Assembly (NCBI GenBank): GCA_004193285.1 | Contig: SECP01000036.1 | Span: 1-64,000 of the forward strand | Source: Myxococcales bacterium | GTDB taxonomy: Bacteria; Myxococcota_A; Polyangia; Polyangiales; Polyangiaceae | Direction of reading: 5' to 3' | DNA length: 64,000 bases | In this document: positions 8,188 to 16,866 of the stretch, in pieces | Numbering within the stretch: position 1 is the stretch's first letter | Layout of the letters: each line of letters opens with the position of its first letter | Made by a program: the position numbers and the translations under genes | The notes under the pieces: generated by a model | Databases searched by the model: none | Told to the model about the DNA's origin: nothing | What the model saw: the letters and a program-made list of their open reading frames with translations, nothing else

Positions 8188-8893
8188 GATCGGTGTTGGC
8201 GTTCGCGCTCACTTGCGTGAGCTTCGAGCAGACTTCGGGAGCCAGCGGCAGCTGGTACTCGCGCCGCCCACCGGCGAGCACGTACCAGGCTGGCAGATCC
8301 TGTGAGAGCACACTGCTGCCGTCCGCGGACCGCCCGACGAGGCGAACCGACTGAGCTACGTAGTGCGAGTTGCCGCGATTTTCTAGGCTGACCGAGAGCT
8401 TGCCGGCCTGGACCGCGAGCCGCAGGAGGGGCTTGGCGGCCGCGGCGTCCGGCGCGAGAAAGACGGGGATCCCAAAGCGCGTGAGCACGCGGATTGCGCC
8501 GCCCGGCTGGGCCGCGAGCGGAGGAAGCTCGTCCACGAACAGGCGGTAACTGCGCTCGTTGGACGCAACCTGCTGCGTGGTCGTGACGCGCACTCGGCGT
8601 GTCTCCCCCGGCGCCAGCTCGACGAGCGATGGAAAGAAAACGAGATCGGGGGTCGGCGCTAGCTGCATTTCACCGCCGATGGATTGCTGCCAAGTGAAGC
8701 CGCTCATTTGGAAGCGGACACGCTCGCTGCCGTTGTTGCGCAGCGAGATGCTCTTGGAAGGTGCGGCTCCGGTGAGGAGCACCTTCACCGGATCGATGGC
8801 GACCAGCGCCGCGTCGGCGACGGCCGCGCCGAACAGCCCCAGCAGGAGGGCAGTCCACATCAAGAGCGCGCGTCCTCTTCGCATGGCTCGCAT
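8135..8893 (-). CDS. Periplasmic fimbrial chaperone (PapD-like)
   Basis: This is a 252-residue protein with a signal peptide (to about residue 28) and two Ig-like domains. The diagnostic PapD signature SYRLFVDELPP lies at the end of the first domain, and the Arg-rich strand TRRVRVTTTQQ precedes it. It donates a strand to SCPU-type subunits and delivers them to the usher. Its ATG overlaps the stop of the upstream pilin gene (TGATG), and its 3' end overlaps the usher start, so the four genes form one operon. Confidence 0.93.
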   Translation of the reverse strand: MRAMRRGRALLMWTALLLGLFGAAVADAALVAIDPVKVLLTGAAPSKSISLRNNGSERVRFQMSGFTWQQSIGGEMQLAPTPDLVFFPSLVELAPGETRRVRVTTTQQVASNERSYRLFVDELPPLAAQPGGAIRVLTRFGIPVFLAPDAAAAKPLLRLAVQAGKLSVSLENRGNSHYVAQSVRLVGRSADGSSVLSQDLPAWYVLAGGRREYQLPLAPEVCSKLTQVSANANTDHGSARLDYPVPSSACTP

Positions 8894-9420
8894 CAGAACG
8901 TGACGGTGGCGACCACGGTGTCGGCGTAGGAGCCCGACGCCACGTTTTGTCCCGCCGGCACGCGACCGTAGACCGAGACGGAGGTAGCGGTGCCGCTACC
9001 AGTGTGCGCGACGCCGGTGCCGGAGGTGTTGCCCCAAACCGTGGTGTGACCCGCGTTTTGGTACAAGGAATACGACAGAAAATTGCCGCCGGAAGCCATG
9101 CGCCGCAGCGGCGTCGCGTCCGAGGAGCCAGTATTGGCGTTCGAGCCTTGACCGAGCGTCACCGTCGTGGCCGCCCCGTTCGTACACGTGACGACGACGC
9201 CGCCGGTCGCGTCTAGCGGCGCGGCGGCGTGAGCGCCGACCGGATCGTACGTGCCGAAAGCGAGCGGCGTCGTAGAAATCGAGCAACTCGCGCTCACGGT
9301 CGCGGTGACGCTCAAGTTGGCGGTCGCGGTCCCAGCGCTCGCTTCACCGGCAAACAAGCACGCTCCCAGCGCTGCGCCCAATAAACCGCGAAACAATTTG
9401 AATGAACGATACATGGCCAT
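8893..9420 (-). CDS. Spore coat U-domain major pilin
   Basis: This is a 175-residue SCPU-domain protein. It has a signal peptide (residues 1-29), then ANLSVTATVSASCSIST and FGTYDPVG typical of the family, and a C-terminal strand SYADTVVATVTF. It is the counterpart of Myxococcus Protein U, a spore-coat component exported by a chaperone-usher pathway. The start has a strong GGAAGGG ribosome site. It begins 18 bp after the stop of the Ser/Thr kinase gene, so it may be co-transcribed with the kinase. Confidence 0.92.
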   Translation of the reverse strand: MAMYRSFKLFRGLLGAALGACLFAGEASAGTATANLSVTATVSASCSISTTPLAFGTYDPVGAHAAAPLDATGGVVVTCTNGAATTVTLGQGSNANTGSSDATPLRRMASGGNFLSYSLYQNAGHTTVWGNTSGTGVAHTGSGTATSVSVYGRVPAGQNVASGSYADTVVATVTF

Positions 9421-9438
9421 CCCTTCCTTCGTTTGTCT

Positions 9439-11538
9439 TCAGTTGCGTGCCGGCGGCACCGACAAGGTAATAAACGAGCTCGCACCGGCGTCCACCTGCA
9501 CGGGAGTCGCGCTGGAGGTGCCGCGTCCGCTGATCGACAGCGCAACCGTGTGCACCCCGACCGGAAGCGTGACTCGCTGAGGAGCAGGCCCGAAGTTACG
9601 ACCGTCGACGACGACGTCCGCGGCTCCGCCATTGGCGGTGACCAGCACGGTACCGAACTGGTGCAGCGCTGCGGCCGGCGCCGCCGCGCTCGCGACGCTG
9701 CTCGGCTTCGGTGCGGCCATGACCTGCGTGTTCTTGGCCTTGCTCGGCGCGCTGCTCGGCTTCATCGGAGCCACAACCTCCGGAGCTGCTGCGGCCGTCG
9801 AAGGCAGCGTGAGCGTTACCGGCATGGGAGTCACCGGAGCTGCCACCTCGGAAGGCGGCACCGCGCGACCGGCCGGGGCCGCTACCGTCGTGTGCCCGCC
9901 CGGCCCGGAGGGCTTGAGCGCAAGCCACGCGCCGCCACAGAGCAAAGCCAGCGCGAGCGCCGCGCCAGCGATGACTCCCAAAGAGCGCCCGGACGGCGCT
10001 ACGGGTTTGAGAGCGCTGACCACCGCCGGGGGCGGGCTCCGCTCGCCAAGCGCAGGTGGCGCGACTCGCGGCGTCGCCCCCGCCACCGCATCGGCGCGCA
10101 TGGCGGCGAGCAAAGACGGCTCGGTCGGCGCCGCCATCGCCAGCTTCGCGGAGGGAGAAACGACGCGCTCGCCCGCCGAAATGGCCTCGGGCGGGAAGCT
10201 CTCCGGAGGTGCGGCCAAGCGCCGCGCGACCTGCTGTGCGCCCGAGGTGGCGCGAGGCGGCGTCCGGTCATCCGCGCTGGCGGTCTGGGCGAATAGGCGC
10301 TCGAGCTCGGGACGCACGGGCTCTCGCGGCGCGCCCATCAGCTCGAACAACCACTCGCTCACGTCCGTGACCGGTACGGAGTCGCCCTGCACGCCGAGCG
10401 CGCGTTCGATGGCGCTCGACATCTCACGAGCGGACTTGAAGCGCTGAGCAGGGTCGATCGCCAGCGCGCGCCGGACGATCGCGGCGATGCTGGGCGCGAT
10501 GTGGGTTTGGCGAGCGCGCACGTCCGGCGCCGGCTCGTTGCAGATTTTGACGATCGTGGCGCTCTCGCTGTCGGCGTAGAACAGGCGCTGCCCCGTCAGC
10601 ATCTCCCACATCACCACTCCCAGAGCGAAGACGTCGGTCTGGCGGTCCATCTCGCCGCGGTGCAGCTGCTCCGGGGACGAATAGGCGAGCTTGCCCTTGA
10701 GGACGCCGGTGGCGGTGTGATGCGACTGATTGCGGGCCCGCGCGACCCCGAAATCTGCGACTTTGACGCCGCCACTGCGAAGGACGAACAGGTTGTGCGG
10801 GCTGACGTCCCGGTGCACGACCTCCAGCGAGTGGCCTTTTTCGTCGTGCAGCTCGTGGGCGGCGTGGAGCCCTTCCGCGAGCCCGGCGATGACGCGCGCC
10901 GCGATGCGCTGGTAGCGCGGCTCTTTGACGCGCTGCGGCTGCTCTTCGAGCACGCCGAAGATGTCGCGCAAGGTGAAGCCGTCCAGGTACTCCAGCGCCA
11001 TGAAGTAGCCGCTGGAGTCGACCCCGAAGTCGAGCACCTGGCAGACATTGGGGTGGTTGATCAGCGACGCGAGCCGCGCCTCGTCGGCCAGCAGCTCGAT
11101 GACGCGGTCATCCTCCGCCATGTGGTCGTGGATGCGCTTGAGCGCGACCCGTTTGCGGAACCCATCCGCGCCCTCTTTGACGGCTTCGTAGACGGTGGCC
11201 ATTCCGCCCGTTCCCAGCTTGCCCGCGACCCGGTAAACGTCACGCCGGTCCTCCGGCTCGAGCCGATCCGCGAGCGGCACGAAGGACGTGGTGCGCGTGG
11301 GCTCGGGGAGCAACGAGGCAAAGCTCAAGCGGCTCGGCACCTCCGGCTCGATCTCTTCTGGCGCCTGTAGCGTCGCTTCGAGCGAGCTCGCGATGGCGCG
11401 TCGACCCGCCGAGGTGTCCTCGGTTGCCTTGAGACGGCTGGCAGAGCCCAGAGTCCCGAGCACGGCCGGGAGGTCGCCCTCCGCCCCGTGCACCGTCGGT
11501 AGGTCGTGAACCGATGAACCCTTGTGCGAGCGCGACAT
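9439..11538 (-). CDS. Transmembrane Ser/Thr protein kinase with PEGA-like C-terminus
   Basis: This is a 699-residue Hanks-type kinase. After a roughly 95-residue low-complexity lead, the kinase domain (about 102-375) carries the Gly loop (GKLGTGGMATVY), K134, E153, the catalytic loop H242-R-D244 with N249, and D262-F-G, so all catalytic residues are present. A Pro/Ala-rich juxtamembrane segment leads to one TM helix (GVIAGAALALALLCGGAWLAL), a low-complexity stretch and a C-terminal PEGA-like domain (PVGVHTVALSISGRG). It sits 8 bp after the OmpA-like gene and 18 bp before the pilin gene. A role in controlling fibre or spore-coat export is inferred from this position. Confidence 0.95.
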   Translation of the reverse strand: MSRSHKGSSVHDLPTVHGAEGDLPAVLGTLGSASRLKATEDTSAGRRAIASSLEATLQAPEEIEPEVPSRLSFASLLPEPTRTTSFVPLADRLEPEDRRDVYRVAGKLGTGGMATVYEAVKEGADGFRKRVALKRIHDHMAEDDRVIELLADEARLASLINHPNVCQVLDFGVDSSGYFMALEYLDGFTLRDIFGVLEEQPQRVKEPRYQRIAARVIAGLAEGLHAAHELHDEKGHSLEVVHRDVSPHNLFVLRSGGVKVADFGVARARNQSHHTATGVLKGKLAYSSPEQLHRGEMDRQTDVFALGVVMWEMLTGQRLFYADSESATIVKICNEPAPDVRARQTHIAPSIAAIVRRALAIDPAQRFKSAREMSSAIERALGVQGDSVPVTDVSEWLFELMGAPREPVRPELERLFAQTASADDRTPPRATSGAQQVARRLAAPPESFPPEAISAGERVVSPSAKLAMAAPTEPSLLAAMRADAVAGATPRVAPPALGERSPPPAVVSALKPVAPSGRSLGVIAGAALALALLCGGAWLALKPSGPGGHTTVAAPAGRAVPPSEVAAPVTPMPVTLTLPSTAAAAPEVVAPMKPSSAPSKAKNTQVMAAPKPSSVASAAAPAAALHQFGTVLVTANGGAADVVVDGRNFGPAPQRVTLPVGVHTVALSISGRGTSSATPVQVDAGASSFITLSVPPARN

Positions 11539-11546
11539 GGCGTTGC

Positions 11547-14318
11547 TCAGAGCGCTCCCGGCGCGCCGGGCAGCGCGAAATGGAACTCGACGCGGCGGTT
11601 TTTGGCACGACCGATGTCGGTCTTGTTGTCCTCGAGCGGTCGCTCGCTGCCGAAACCGTCGGAGCTCAAGCGGCCCTCCGGCACGCCCGCTTTCATCAAG
11701 AAAGCCTGCACCGCCATCGCGCGTTCCTTCGAGAGCTTCAGGTTGTTCTTCGAGTTGCCCTTGTTGTCGGTGTGGCCTTGAATGGCGATGGTGCCGAGAT
11801 CGGCCCGGGTACGGATCAGGTTCGCCATCTCCAGCAGCAGCGGCTCGCTGCGAGCCTGGATGGTTGCCTTGCCGGTATCGAAGTAGATTGGCTCGAGCGT
11901 GCGGATCTGGCCCTGCTCGACGCGAAGCAGGTCAGGGCAGCCATCGTCGTCGTCGATGCCGTTCTTCGTCTCCGGCTCGCTCGGACATTTGTCTCGATCG
12001 TCCGGGATGCCGTCCCCGTCGTTGTCGCCGTCGGGGCAGCCGTCTTGATCCTCCCACTGATCCAGATCTTCCGCCTCCGTGGGGCACTTGTCGGCCGAGT
12101 CCGGGACGCCGTCGGCGTCGTTGTCGGCCTCGGGGCAGCCGTCCACGTCCTGGAAGCCGTCCTTGTCTTCGGCCTCCTGCGGGCACTTGTCCTTGTCGTC
12201 GGCCACCCCGTCGACGTCGTTGTCCGCTTCCGGGCAACCGTCGTCGTCTTCGAAGCCATCGCGATCTTCGGCTTCAGCCGGGCATTTGTCGGCCGCGCCC
12301 AGCGCGCCATCGTGGTCCGGATCCGGGTCCACCCGAGCCGGCTCGGCCGGGCGCGCTTCGTCTTGGGCAAAGGGACCGGGGATGGCGAGCATTGCCAGCC
12401 AGCGCCAGTCCGGAGAGCCAACCCCCTCCGTGAGCCCGGTGCCCAGCGTCGTGCCGAGAACCACGGTCGAAAACGTGAGGCGGCCGCCGAGGGCGCCTTC
12501 GAGCGGCGAGTTGCGCTTGCTGCCATCGGAGGTCACGGCGGAGCCCGCCACCTCGCCCGTAAGCCCGACGACGCGGGTGAGCGCGACTAGGGCGCCGGCG
12601 GTGAAGCGAAGCTGCGTCCCGGTGTGTACGCCCACTTCCTGATTGGAGGGGCGAAACATGGGACCGACGGACAAATTGACGAGCGAGCCAGTGTCGCTCA
12701 ACTGCTTGGAGACGAGCGCGCGTGGCCACACCGACACGGAACCATCGGAAGCGAACGATTCGCGGTCGCCCGTGGGCACGCGCAGAGTCGCGGCGAGGGC
12801 GAGCTCCAGCGGCGCGGTGCGGTCCAGGATCGTGAGGCGGCCATCGAAGCCGAGGTCACCAGGTTTCGTGCCCTTCACGTCGTCGGTGGCATCCCCCACC
12901 GACGAGCTCTGCACGAAGAGCGGCATCAGCACCGCCAAGTGCGCACGCTCGAACAACCCGACGCCGAGCGCGCCGTAGAACGCAAATTGGTCATCGACGA
13001 CGCGCACCTGCCGTTCGGGATCGTTGGCGTCGACGAGCACGAGCGGGTCATCGGCGAAGCCGAGGGTCAACCGCGCGAACGGTCTGAGGTGACCAGGGTT
13101 GCTGCCGGCACGCTCCGTCCACATCAAGTCGTCGGGGGCCGCCGGCGCCGTAAACGAGTCCTGAGCGAACCCTGCGGCTTGGGCGCCACCGGCCGCAAAC
13201 GACAGCGGCGCCGTCGCGAGAGCCGCCGCTAGGCGCCGTCGCCTCCGCGCCAAGACAGAGGCCGCCATGAGCAGCGCCAGCACGCATCCCCAGCTGCTGC
13301 TGGGCGGCGCCGAGACGCTGCAGCCCCCGCCCTGCATCTGCCAGTCGGTTCGACCCTTCGGCGGGTTGCTCGACTCGGCGCCAGCTCCGGCTTCGCCATC
13401 GCTCGCAGCCGTCGCTCCGGCGCCGTCCCCGGCCGCCGAGCTGCCACCGAGGTCGGTGCCCCCGCTATCGATGCCGCCCGACTGCGAACCGCCCGACTCC
13501 GTGCCGCCCGACTCCGTGCCGCCCGACTCCGTGCCGCCCGACTCCGTGCCACCGTTGCTGGCCTTGCCCGCATTCCCGCCGTTGCCGGAGCCGCCGTTGC
13601 TGGACCCGCCGTTGCCGGAGCCGCCGTTGCCGGAGCCGCCGATCTCCACCTGAGTGGTGCCGCCGACGCCGATGACGCAGCTGCCTTCGAAGCAGCAGCC
13701 CAGAACCGGTAGCGTCGCGCACAGCCCTGCGACGCACTTGTTGTCCGTGCAGGGATGACCGTCGTCGCAGGCCTCGTCCTTGTCGCAGCTCAAATCGAGG
13801 CCGGGCTCACCGCCCGCGCCGAGCACGCAGTCGAGCACCGGGAGCGTCGCGCAAATGTCGAGCACGCAGAGGTTCGCGGTGCACGAGTTGCCGTCGTCAC
13901 AGTCGTGCGCTTCCGAGCAAGCGATGTTCGTCAAAGTCCCGCCGGCGCCACTCTGCGCGCCGCCCGCGTCCGTGCCGCCCAGGTTGAGCACGCCGCCCAC
14001 GTTGAGGGCGCCGCCAGCCCCGCCAAGTCCGACCACGCCGCCCACGTTCAAGGCGCCGCCGAGTCCGACCACGCCGCCGACATTCAAGGCACCGCCGAGT
14101 CCCACCACGCCGCCGACATTCACGGCGCCGCCGAGTCCCACCACGCCGCCGAGCCCGACTACACCACCCAGATTGAGTGCCCCGCCGCTGCCCAAGAGCA
14201 GGGGGTCGCTTTGAGTAGCGGCGTCTTCGGGCGCGTTCAGCTCACAACCAGCAAGAGCCGCGACGCTCCCCGCGACCGTCACGATGAAGACCCACGTGGG
14301 CCGACCCAAGATACTCAT
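11547..14318 (-). CDS. Lipoprotein / MYXO-CTERM-like / OmpA hybrid protein
   Basis: This is a 923-residue protein. In order it has a lipoprotein signal with C25 (VAALAGC); Gly-rich 12-residue repeats (about 40-125); two Cys-rich modules of the CDDGNSCT/CDDGHPCT type (about 128-205); a Ser/Gly/Glu repeat (about 275-300); a MYXO-CTERM-like element (C333, C345, hydrophobic run, five Arg at 358-362); a signal-peptide-like stretch ending in GGAQA (about 381); an outer-membrane barrel (about 390-655); TSP3 repeats (about 660-795); and an OmpA peptidoglycan-binding domain (about 800-915). The N-terminal and C-terminal halves look like two proteins joined at the sorting signal. ATG 14318 follows a GGGAGGGAG site. 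An internal ATG at 13268 could start the barrel half alone. Confidence 0.88.
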   Translation of the reverse strand: MSILGRPTWVFIVTVAGSVAALAGCELNAPEDAATQSDPLLLGSGGALNLGGVVGLGGVVGLGGAVNVGGVVGLGGALNVGGVVGLGGALNVGGVVGLGGAGGALNVGGVLNLGGTDAGGAQSGAGGTLTNIACSEAHDCDDGNSCTANLCVLDICATLPVLDCVLGAGGEPGLDLSCDKDEACDDGHPCTDNKCVAGLCATLPVLGCCFEGSCVIGVGGTTQVEIGGSGNGGSGNGGSSNGGSGNGGNAGKASNGGTESGGTESGGTESGGTESGGSQSGGIDSGGTDLGGSSAAGDGAGATAASDGEAGAGAESSNPPKGRTDWQMQGGGCSVSAPPSSSWGCVLALLMAASVLARRRRRLAAALATAPLSFAAGGAQAAGFAQDSFTAPAAPDDLMWTERAGSNPGHLRPFARLTLGFADDPLVLVDANDPERQVRVVDDQFAFYGALGVGLFERAHLAVLMPLFVQSSSVGDATDDVKGTKPGDLGFDGRLTILDRTAPLELALAATLRVPTGDRESFASDGSVSVWPRALVSKQLSDTGSLVNLSVGPMFRPSNQEVGVHTGTQLRFTAGALVALTRVVGLTGEVAGSAVTSDGSKRNSPLEGALGGRLTFSTVVLGTTLGTGLTEGVGSPDWRWLAMLAIPGPFAQDEARPAEPARVDPDPDHDGALGAADKCPAEAEDRDGFEDDDGCPEADNDVDGVADDKDKCPQEAEDKDGFQDVDGCPEADNDADGVPDSADKCPTEAEDLDQWEDQDGCPDGDNDGDGIPDDRDKCPSEPETKNGIDDDDGCPDLLRVEQGQIRTLEPIYFDTGKATIQARSEPLLLEMANLIRTRADLGTIAIQGHTDNKGNSKNNLKLSKERAMAVQAFLMKAGVPEGRLSSDGFGSERPLEDNKTDIGRAKNRRVEFHFALPGAPGAL
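13472..13553 (-). repeat. 15-bp tandem repeats coding a Glu/Ser/Gly spacer
   Basis: Five near-identical 15-bp units (GACTCCGTGCCGCCC on the plus strand) encode repeated TESGG pentapeptides in the surface lipoprotein half of the OmpA hybrid. Such in-frame repeats can change copy number by slippage. Confidence 0.8.
13985..14175 (-). repeat. 36-bp tandem repeats coding Gly-rich 12-mers
   Basis: About five degenerate 36-bp units encode the 12-residue pattern VVGLGGALNVGG just after the lipobox. The repeat is in frame and forms a Gly/Val/Leu-rich spacer between the lipid anchor and the Cys-rich modules. Confidence 0.8.
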
Positions 14319-14350
14319 TGTGCGACTCCCTCCCGCGAAGTGCCTCCATC

Positions 14351-14395
14351 CCTGTCGGCTACTCAGCGGGCTCTGTCCGTGAAACGACCGACAGG
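14351..14395 (-). promoter_or_regulatory. Inverted repeat in the leader of the OmpA-kinase-pilin run
   Basis: The perfect 8-bp arms CCTGTCGG (14351-14358) and CCGACAGG (14388-14395) lie 33 bp before the OmpA-hybrid start. They could form a leader hairpin or a two-site operator for the six-gene run. Confidence 0.35.
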
Positions 14396-14495
14396 CACCT
14401 GCGTTAAGCGACGCGATCAACATAAATGTCCTAACGACGCGTCTAGCCGCCCACGCCTGGATGCAAGAAATCCGGCGGAAATTCGATTTAATGTC

Positions 14496-14510
14496 TCAGG
14501 CTGAGCCTGA
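14496..14510. terminator. TCAGGC-TGA-GCCTGA hairpin after the receiver gene
   Basis: A 6-bp stem with a 3-nt loop lies 23 bp downstream of the stop of the receiver gene on the minus strand. No T-run follows, so it is either a factor-assisted terminator or an operator upstream of the OmpA hybrid. Confidence 0.3.
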
Positions 14511-14533
14511 CGGAGCGGCGGCGCGACAAATGC

Positions 14534-15031
14534 TCACGACCCGAGCGAGCGCTCGTGTCGTACCGCCGTCAGCAGGCGTGCTTCCGACGTTCGAGCCGCG
14601 CCATTCCCGTCGCTCTTGCGGCGCCGGTTCTCCTCGACCGCGACCGCCGCACGGGCGCGCAGCTCGGCTAGATCTACCGGTTTCTGCAGAAAATCGAACG
14701 CTCCGCAGTCCCTCGCGGTCTCCAGGTCCATGTAGTTGGTCGAACCGGACACGAACAAAACCGGCACATCCGGCGCTTCCACCGTGAGCCGCTCCAGTAG
14801 CTCGAGCCCCGTCATCAGGGGCATACAGATGTCGCTGACCACGATCTCGAAGTCCATCTGACGCGAGAGCTCCAGCGCGGCTCGACCATCCGCCGCCTCC
14901 ACCACGGCGTAGCCAGCGCGCTCCAAGCTGCGCCGAAAAACTCGGCGAAGCTCTGGCTCGTCATCTACCAGGAGCAACCTGGTCCGAAGCGCGCCAACTT
15001 GCGGCGCCGAGCTGTGGTCTTGAGCGTCCAT
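14534..15031 (-). CDS. Response regulator with receiver domain only
   Basis: This 165-residue protein has one receiver domain: acidic pair at LVDDE (22-25), phospho-acceptor D67 in VVSDICMP, Ser at VSGS and K117 in LQKPVD. A short Arg/Lys-rich tail follows, without an output domain. I chose ATG 15031 because the stretch upstream of it does not resemble a receiver. It is transcribed toward the OmpA-hybrid gene with a 215-bp gap. Its partner kinase is not in the vicinity. Confidence 0.88.
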   Translation of the reverse strand: MDAQDHSSAPQVGALRTRLLLVDDEPELRRVFRRSLERAGYAVVEAADGRAALELSRQMDFEIVVSDICMPLMTGLELLERLTVEAPDVPVLFVSGSTNYMDLETARDCGAFDFLQKPVDLAELRARAAVAVEENRRRKSDGNGAARTSEARLLTAVRHERSLGS

Positions 15032-15182
15032 CTTCCCTGAGCGGCGCAGAGGCCCCGCCATGGATGTCTGACGGCACACACCGCCCGGCCTTAAAGCGAT
15101 TCTCGCGATGGGATTGGCCGGACAAATGATCTCGGCGGACGGCTCCTCGCTCATTTGCGTCTAGACGGACGCTTCCCCAAGG

Positions 15183-16439
15183 TCAGTGCCTGGTAGCGAC
15201 CAGAATGGAAATGACAATGCCAATCAGGGCTAACCCGGCCATCACCAGGGCCATGAAACACCCGGAAGGGCTGACGCGTTGCTGGATTCCTCGCTCGATC
15301 CCGGCTCCGAACGCCAAGCTACCCGCAAATCCGGCGCTCCCCCCGCCGGAGAGCGACAGCGAATCGTCGTCCCGAGCTACGGCTTGCACCGGGAGCGCGG
15401 CGCTGTGCGGGGCAATGCCCGCCAAGCGCCGGACCGCGGTGCCAACCGCTACGACCTCGATCAGCCCCGGCGAAAGCTCGCGAATCTGCAGGCGGTTTCC
15501 GACGACGCGCTCCGCCCCCAGCGACTGGGCTTCCTCACGCAAGAGGGAGAGGCAATTCTCACGCGCTCCGTACACGAGCTCCGTGAGCTCACGAAGCTCG
15601 CCCTTGGCCAAGGCCGCGAAGCTGGCCCCGATCCCCCCCACCACCCCGAGCGAGTACACGCTCGTCGCCATCACGAGCTGCACGGGCGCGTAGCCGAGCT
15701 GGGCCAAGCTGAACAGCTCCGGCCCCGTGAGCTCGCTCGTGACGATGCTGGCCGGATCGCGAGTATCACCGCTGAACGCCGCGTGCCGCGAGGCGGTGCC
15801 GGTCATCAAGAGCTCCACGATCCCCGGCCCGAACGGCCGTAAATCGATGCGTACGTCCACGACCGCGTTCGCCCCGAGAGCCGCGGCCTCGCGCCGCAGG
15901 CGAAACAGCGCGAGATGGCGGATGCGGTTGTACATTTCGGAGTACTGCCGCACCTCGCCGCGCGCCAAGGTCGACAGGCCGCCGGTGATTCCACGCCCGA
16001 GCCCGAGGGCGTACGCGACGTTGCCCATCGCGAAGCCCACCGGTGTGTACCCCGCGTCCAGGTGACAGTACAGCTCGGTGCCGGAAGCAGACGTCGTGAA
16101 GAACGGAAGGGCGGGCCCCTGGGTGTACACGCTCGTACCCTGCGAGAGAAACTCCGTGTAGCCAGCGAGCGAGGAGAGCTCCGTGGTCACGCCCGTGACT
16201 CCGTGCGCGCCGTGACGGCGAGCTTCTGCGGTGAGCCGCTCGATGGCGGCGTGGCGCCCCTCCGAGATCAAGCTCGTGATGCTCTCGACCTCCCCGCCCG
16301 CCAAGCTACGGAAACCAGAGCCGATGGCGCCGGCGAGGCCCAAGCTGCGCACGCTGTTTCCCACGACTATCTCCGCCGGGAACAGGCCCTTGAGCTGAAG
16401 GCAGAAGATTTCGTTGCCGGAGAGCGAGCAGATTTGCAC
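15183..16439 (-). CDS. Triple YbjQ/UPF0145-domain membrane-anchored protein
   Basis: This is a protein of about 418 residues. Three similar modules each carry a G-N/T-S/A-V-x-S/A-L-G-type strand followed by a long helix and a final beta strand. They begin at VVGNSVRSLGLAG, FAMGNVAYALGLG and LVMATSVYSLGVVG, each followed by a helix of the AIERLTAEARRHGAHG type. This is the YbjQ (UPF0145, putative heavy-metal-binding) fold, which normally occurs once in about 105 residues. A C-terminal TM helix (ALVMAGLALIGIVISILVA) would anchor it. GTG 16439 gives a start just before the first module; the exact start is uncertain. Function unknown. Confidence 0.75.
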   Translation of the reverse strand: MQICSLSGNEIFCLQLKGLFPAEIVVGNSVRSLGLAGAIGSGFRSLAGGEVESITSLISEGRHAAIERLTAEARRHGAHGVTGVTTELSSLAGYTEFLSQGTSVYTQGPALPFFTTSASGTELYCHLDAGYTPVGFAMGNVAYALGLGRGITGGLSTLARGEVRQYSEMYNRIRHLALFRLRREAAALGANAVVDVRIDLRPFGPGIVELLMTGTASRHAAFSGDTRDPASIVTSELTGPELFSLAQLGYAPVQLVMATSVYSLGVVGGIGASFAALAKGELRELTELVYGARENCLSLLREEAQSLGAERVVGNRLQIRELSPGLIEVVAVGTAVRRLAGIAPHSAALPVQAVARDDDSLSLSGGGSAGFAGSLAFGAGIERGIQQRVSPSGCFMALVMAGLALIGIVISILVATRH

Positions 16440-16467
16440 GCTACAGAGCCTACTCGGTCCCCAGAGC

Positions 16468-16866
16468 TCAGAGGTAGCTGGTGACTTGCGGCGCGACGCG
16501 CGAGCCGTCTCGCCCGTCGTGGTACTGGACGGGCAATGACGCGAGCCGCTCGGGCTCGAGGTCCAAGCACACCACGGAGACCGCAAAAAAACGCCCCCCC
16601 AGCGCGGGATGGCTCGCCTCCCCGAACACTTTGACGCCGCAGGTTCGGCAGAAGCGATGCGCGACGCCGTGCGAGCCGAAGCGATAGTCCGCCAGCGCGT
16701 CTCCACCGGCCAGGAGCTCGAAGTCTGCCGGCAGTACCGCGGCGAACCAGTACCGGCCCTTGGTGCAAATCGAACAGTTGCACCGCGTGGTCGGCGCCGA
16801 AAGGTCCACCTGGCAGCGGAACTGCACCGCGCGGCAATGGCATGAGCCCGCGACGGCCTGCTTCAC
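16468..16866 (-). CDS. GFA-family zinc protein
   Basis: This 132-residue protein is of the GFA family (glutathione-dependent formaldehyde-activating enzyme fold). Zinc ligands are visible as CHC near the start, CNCSIC in the middle and CRTCG further on. The GTG start at 16866 overlaps the stop of the SRPBCC gene as GTGA. Most family members are not proven to act on formaldehyde, so the reaction is left open. It is the third gene of the ArsR-SRPBCC-GFA operon. Confidence 0.88.
   Translation of the reverse strand: MKQAVAGSCHCRAVQFRCQVDLSAPTTRCNCSICTKGRYWFAAVLPADFELLAGGDALADYRFGSHGVAHRFCRTCGVKVFGEASHPALGGRFFAVSVVCLDLEPERLASLPVQYHDGRDGSRVAPQVTSYL

Noticed and set aside
13472..14175. Tandem repeats considered as a CRISPR-like array
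   Set aside because: They are in-frame coding repeats of 15 and 36 bp without unique spacers or cas genes.
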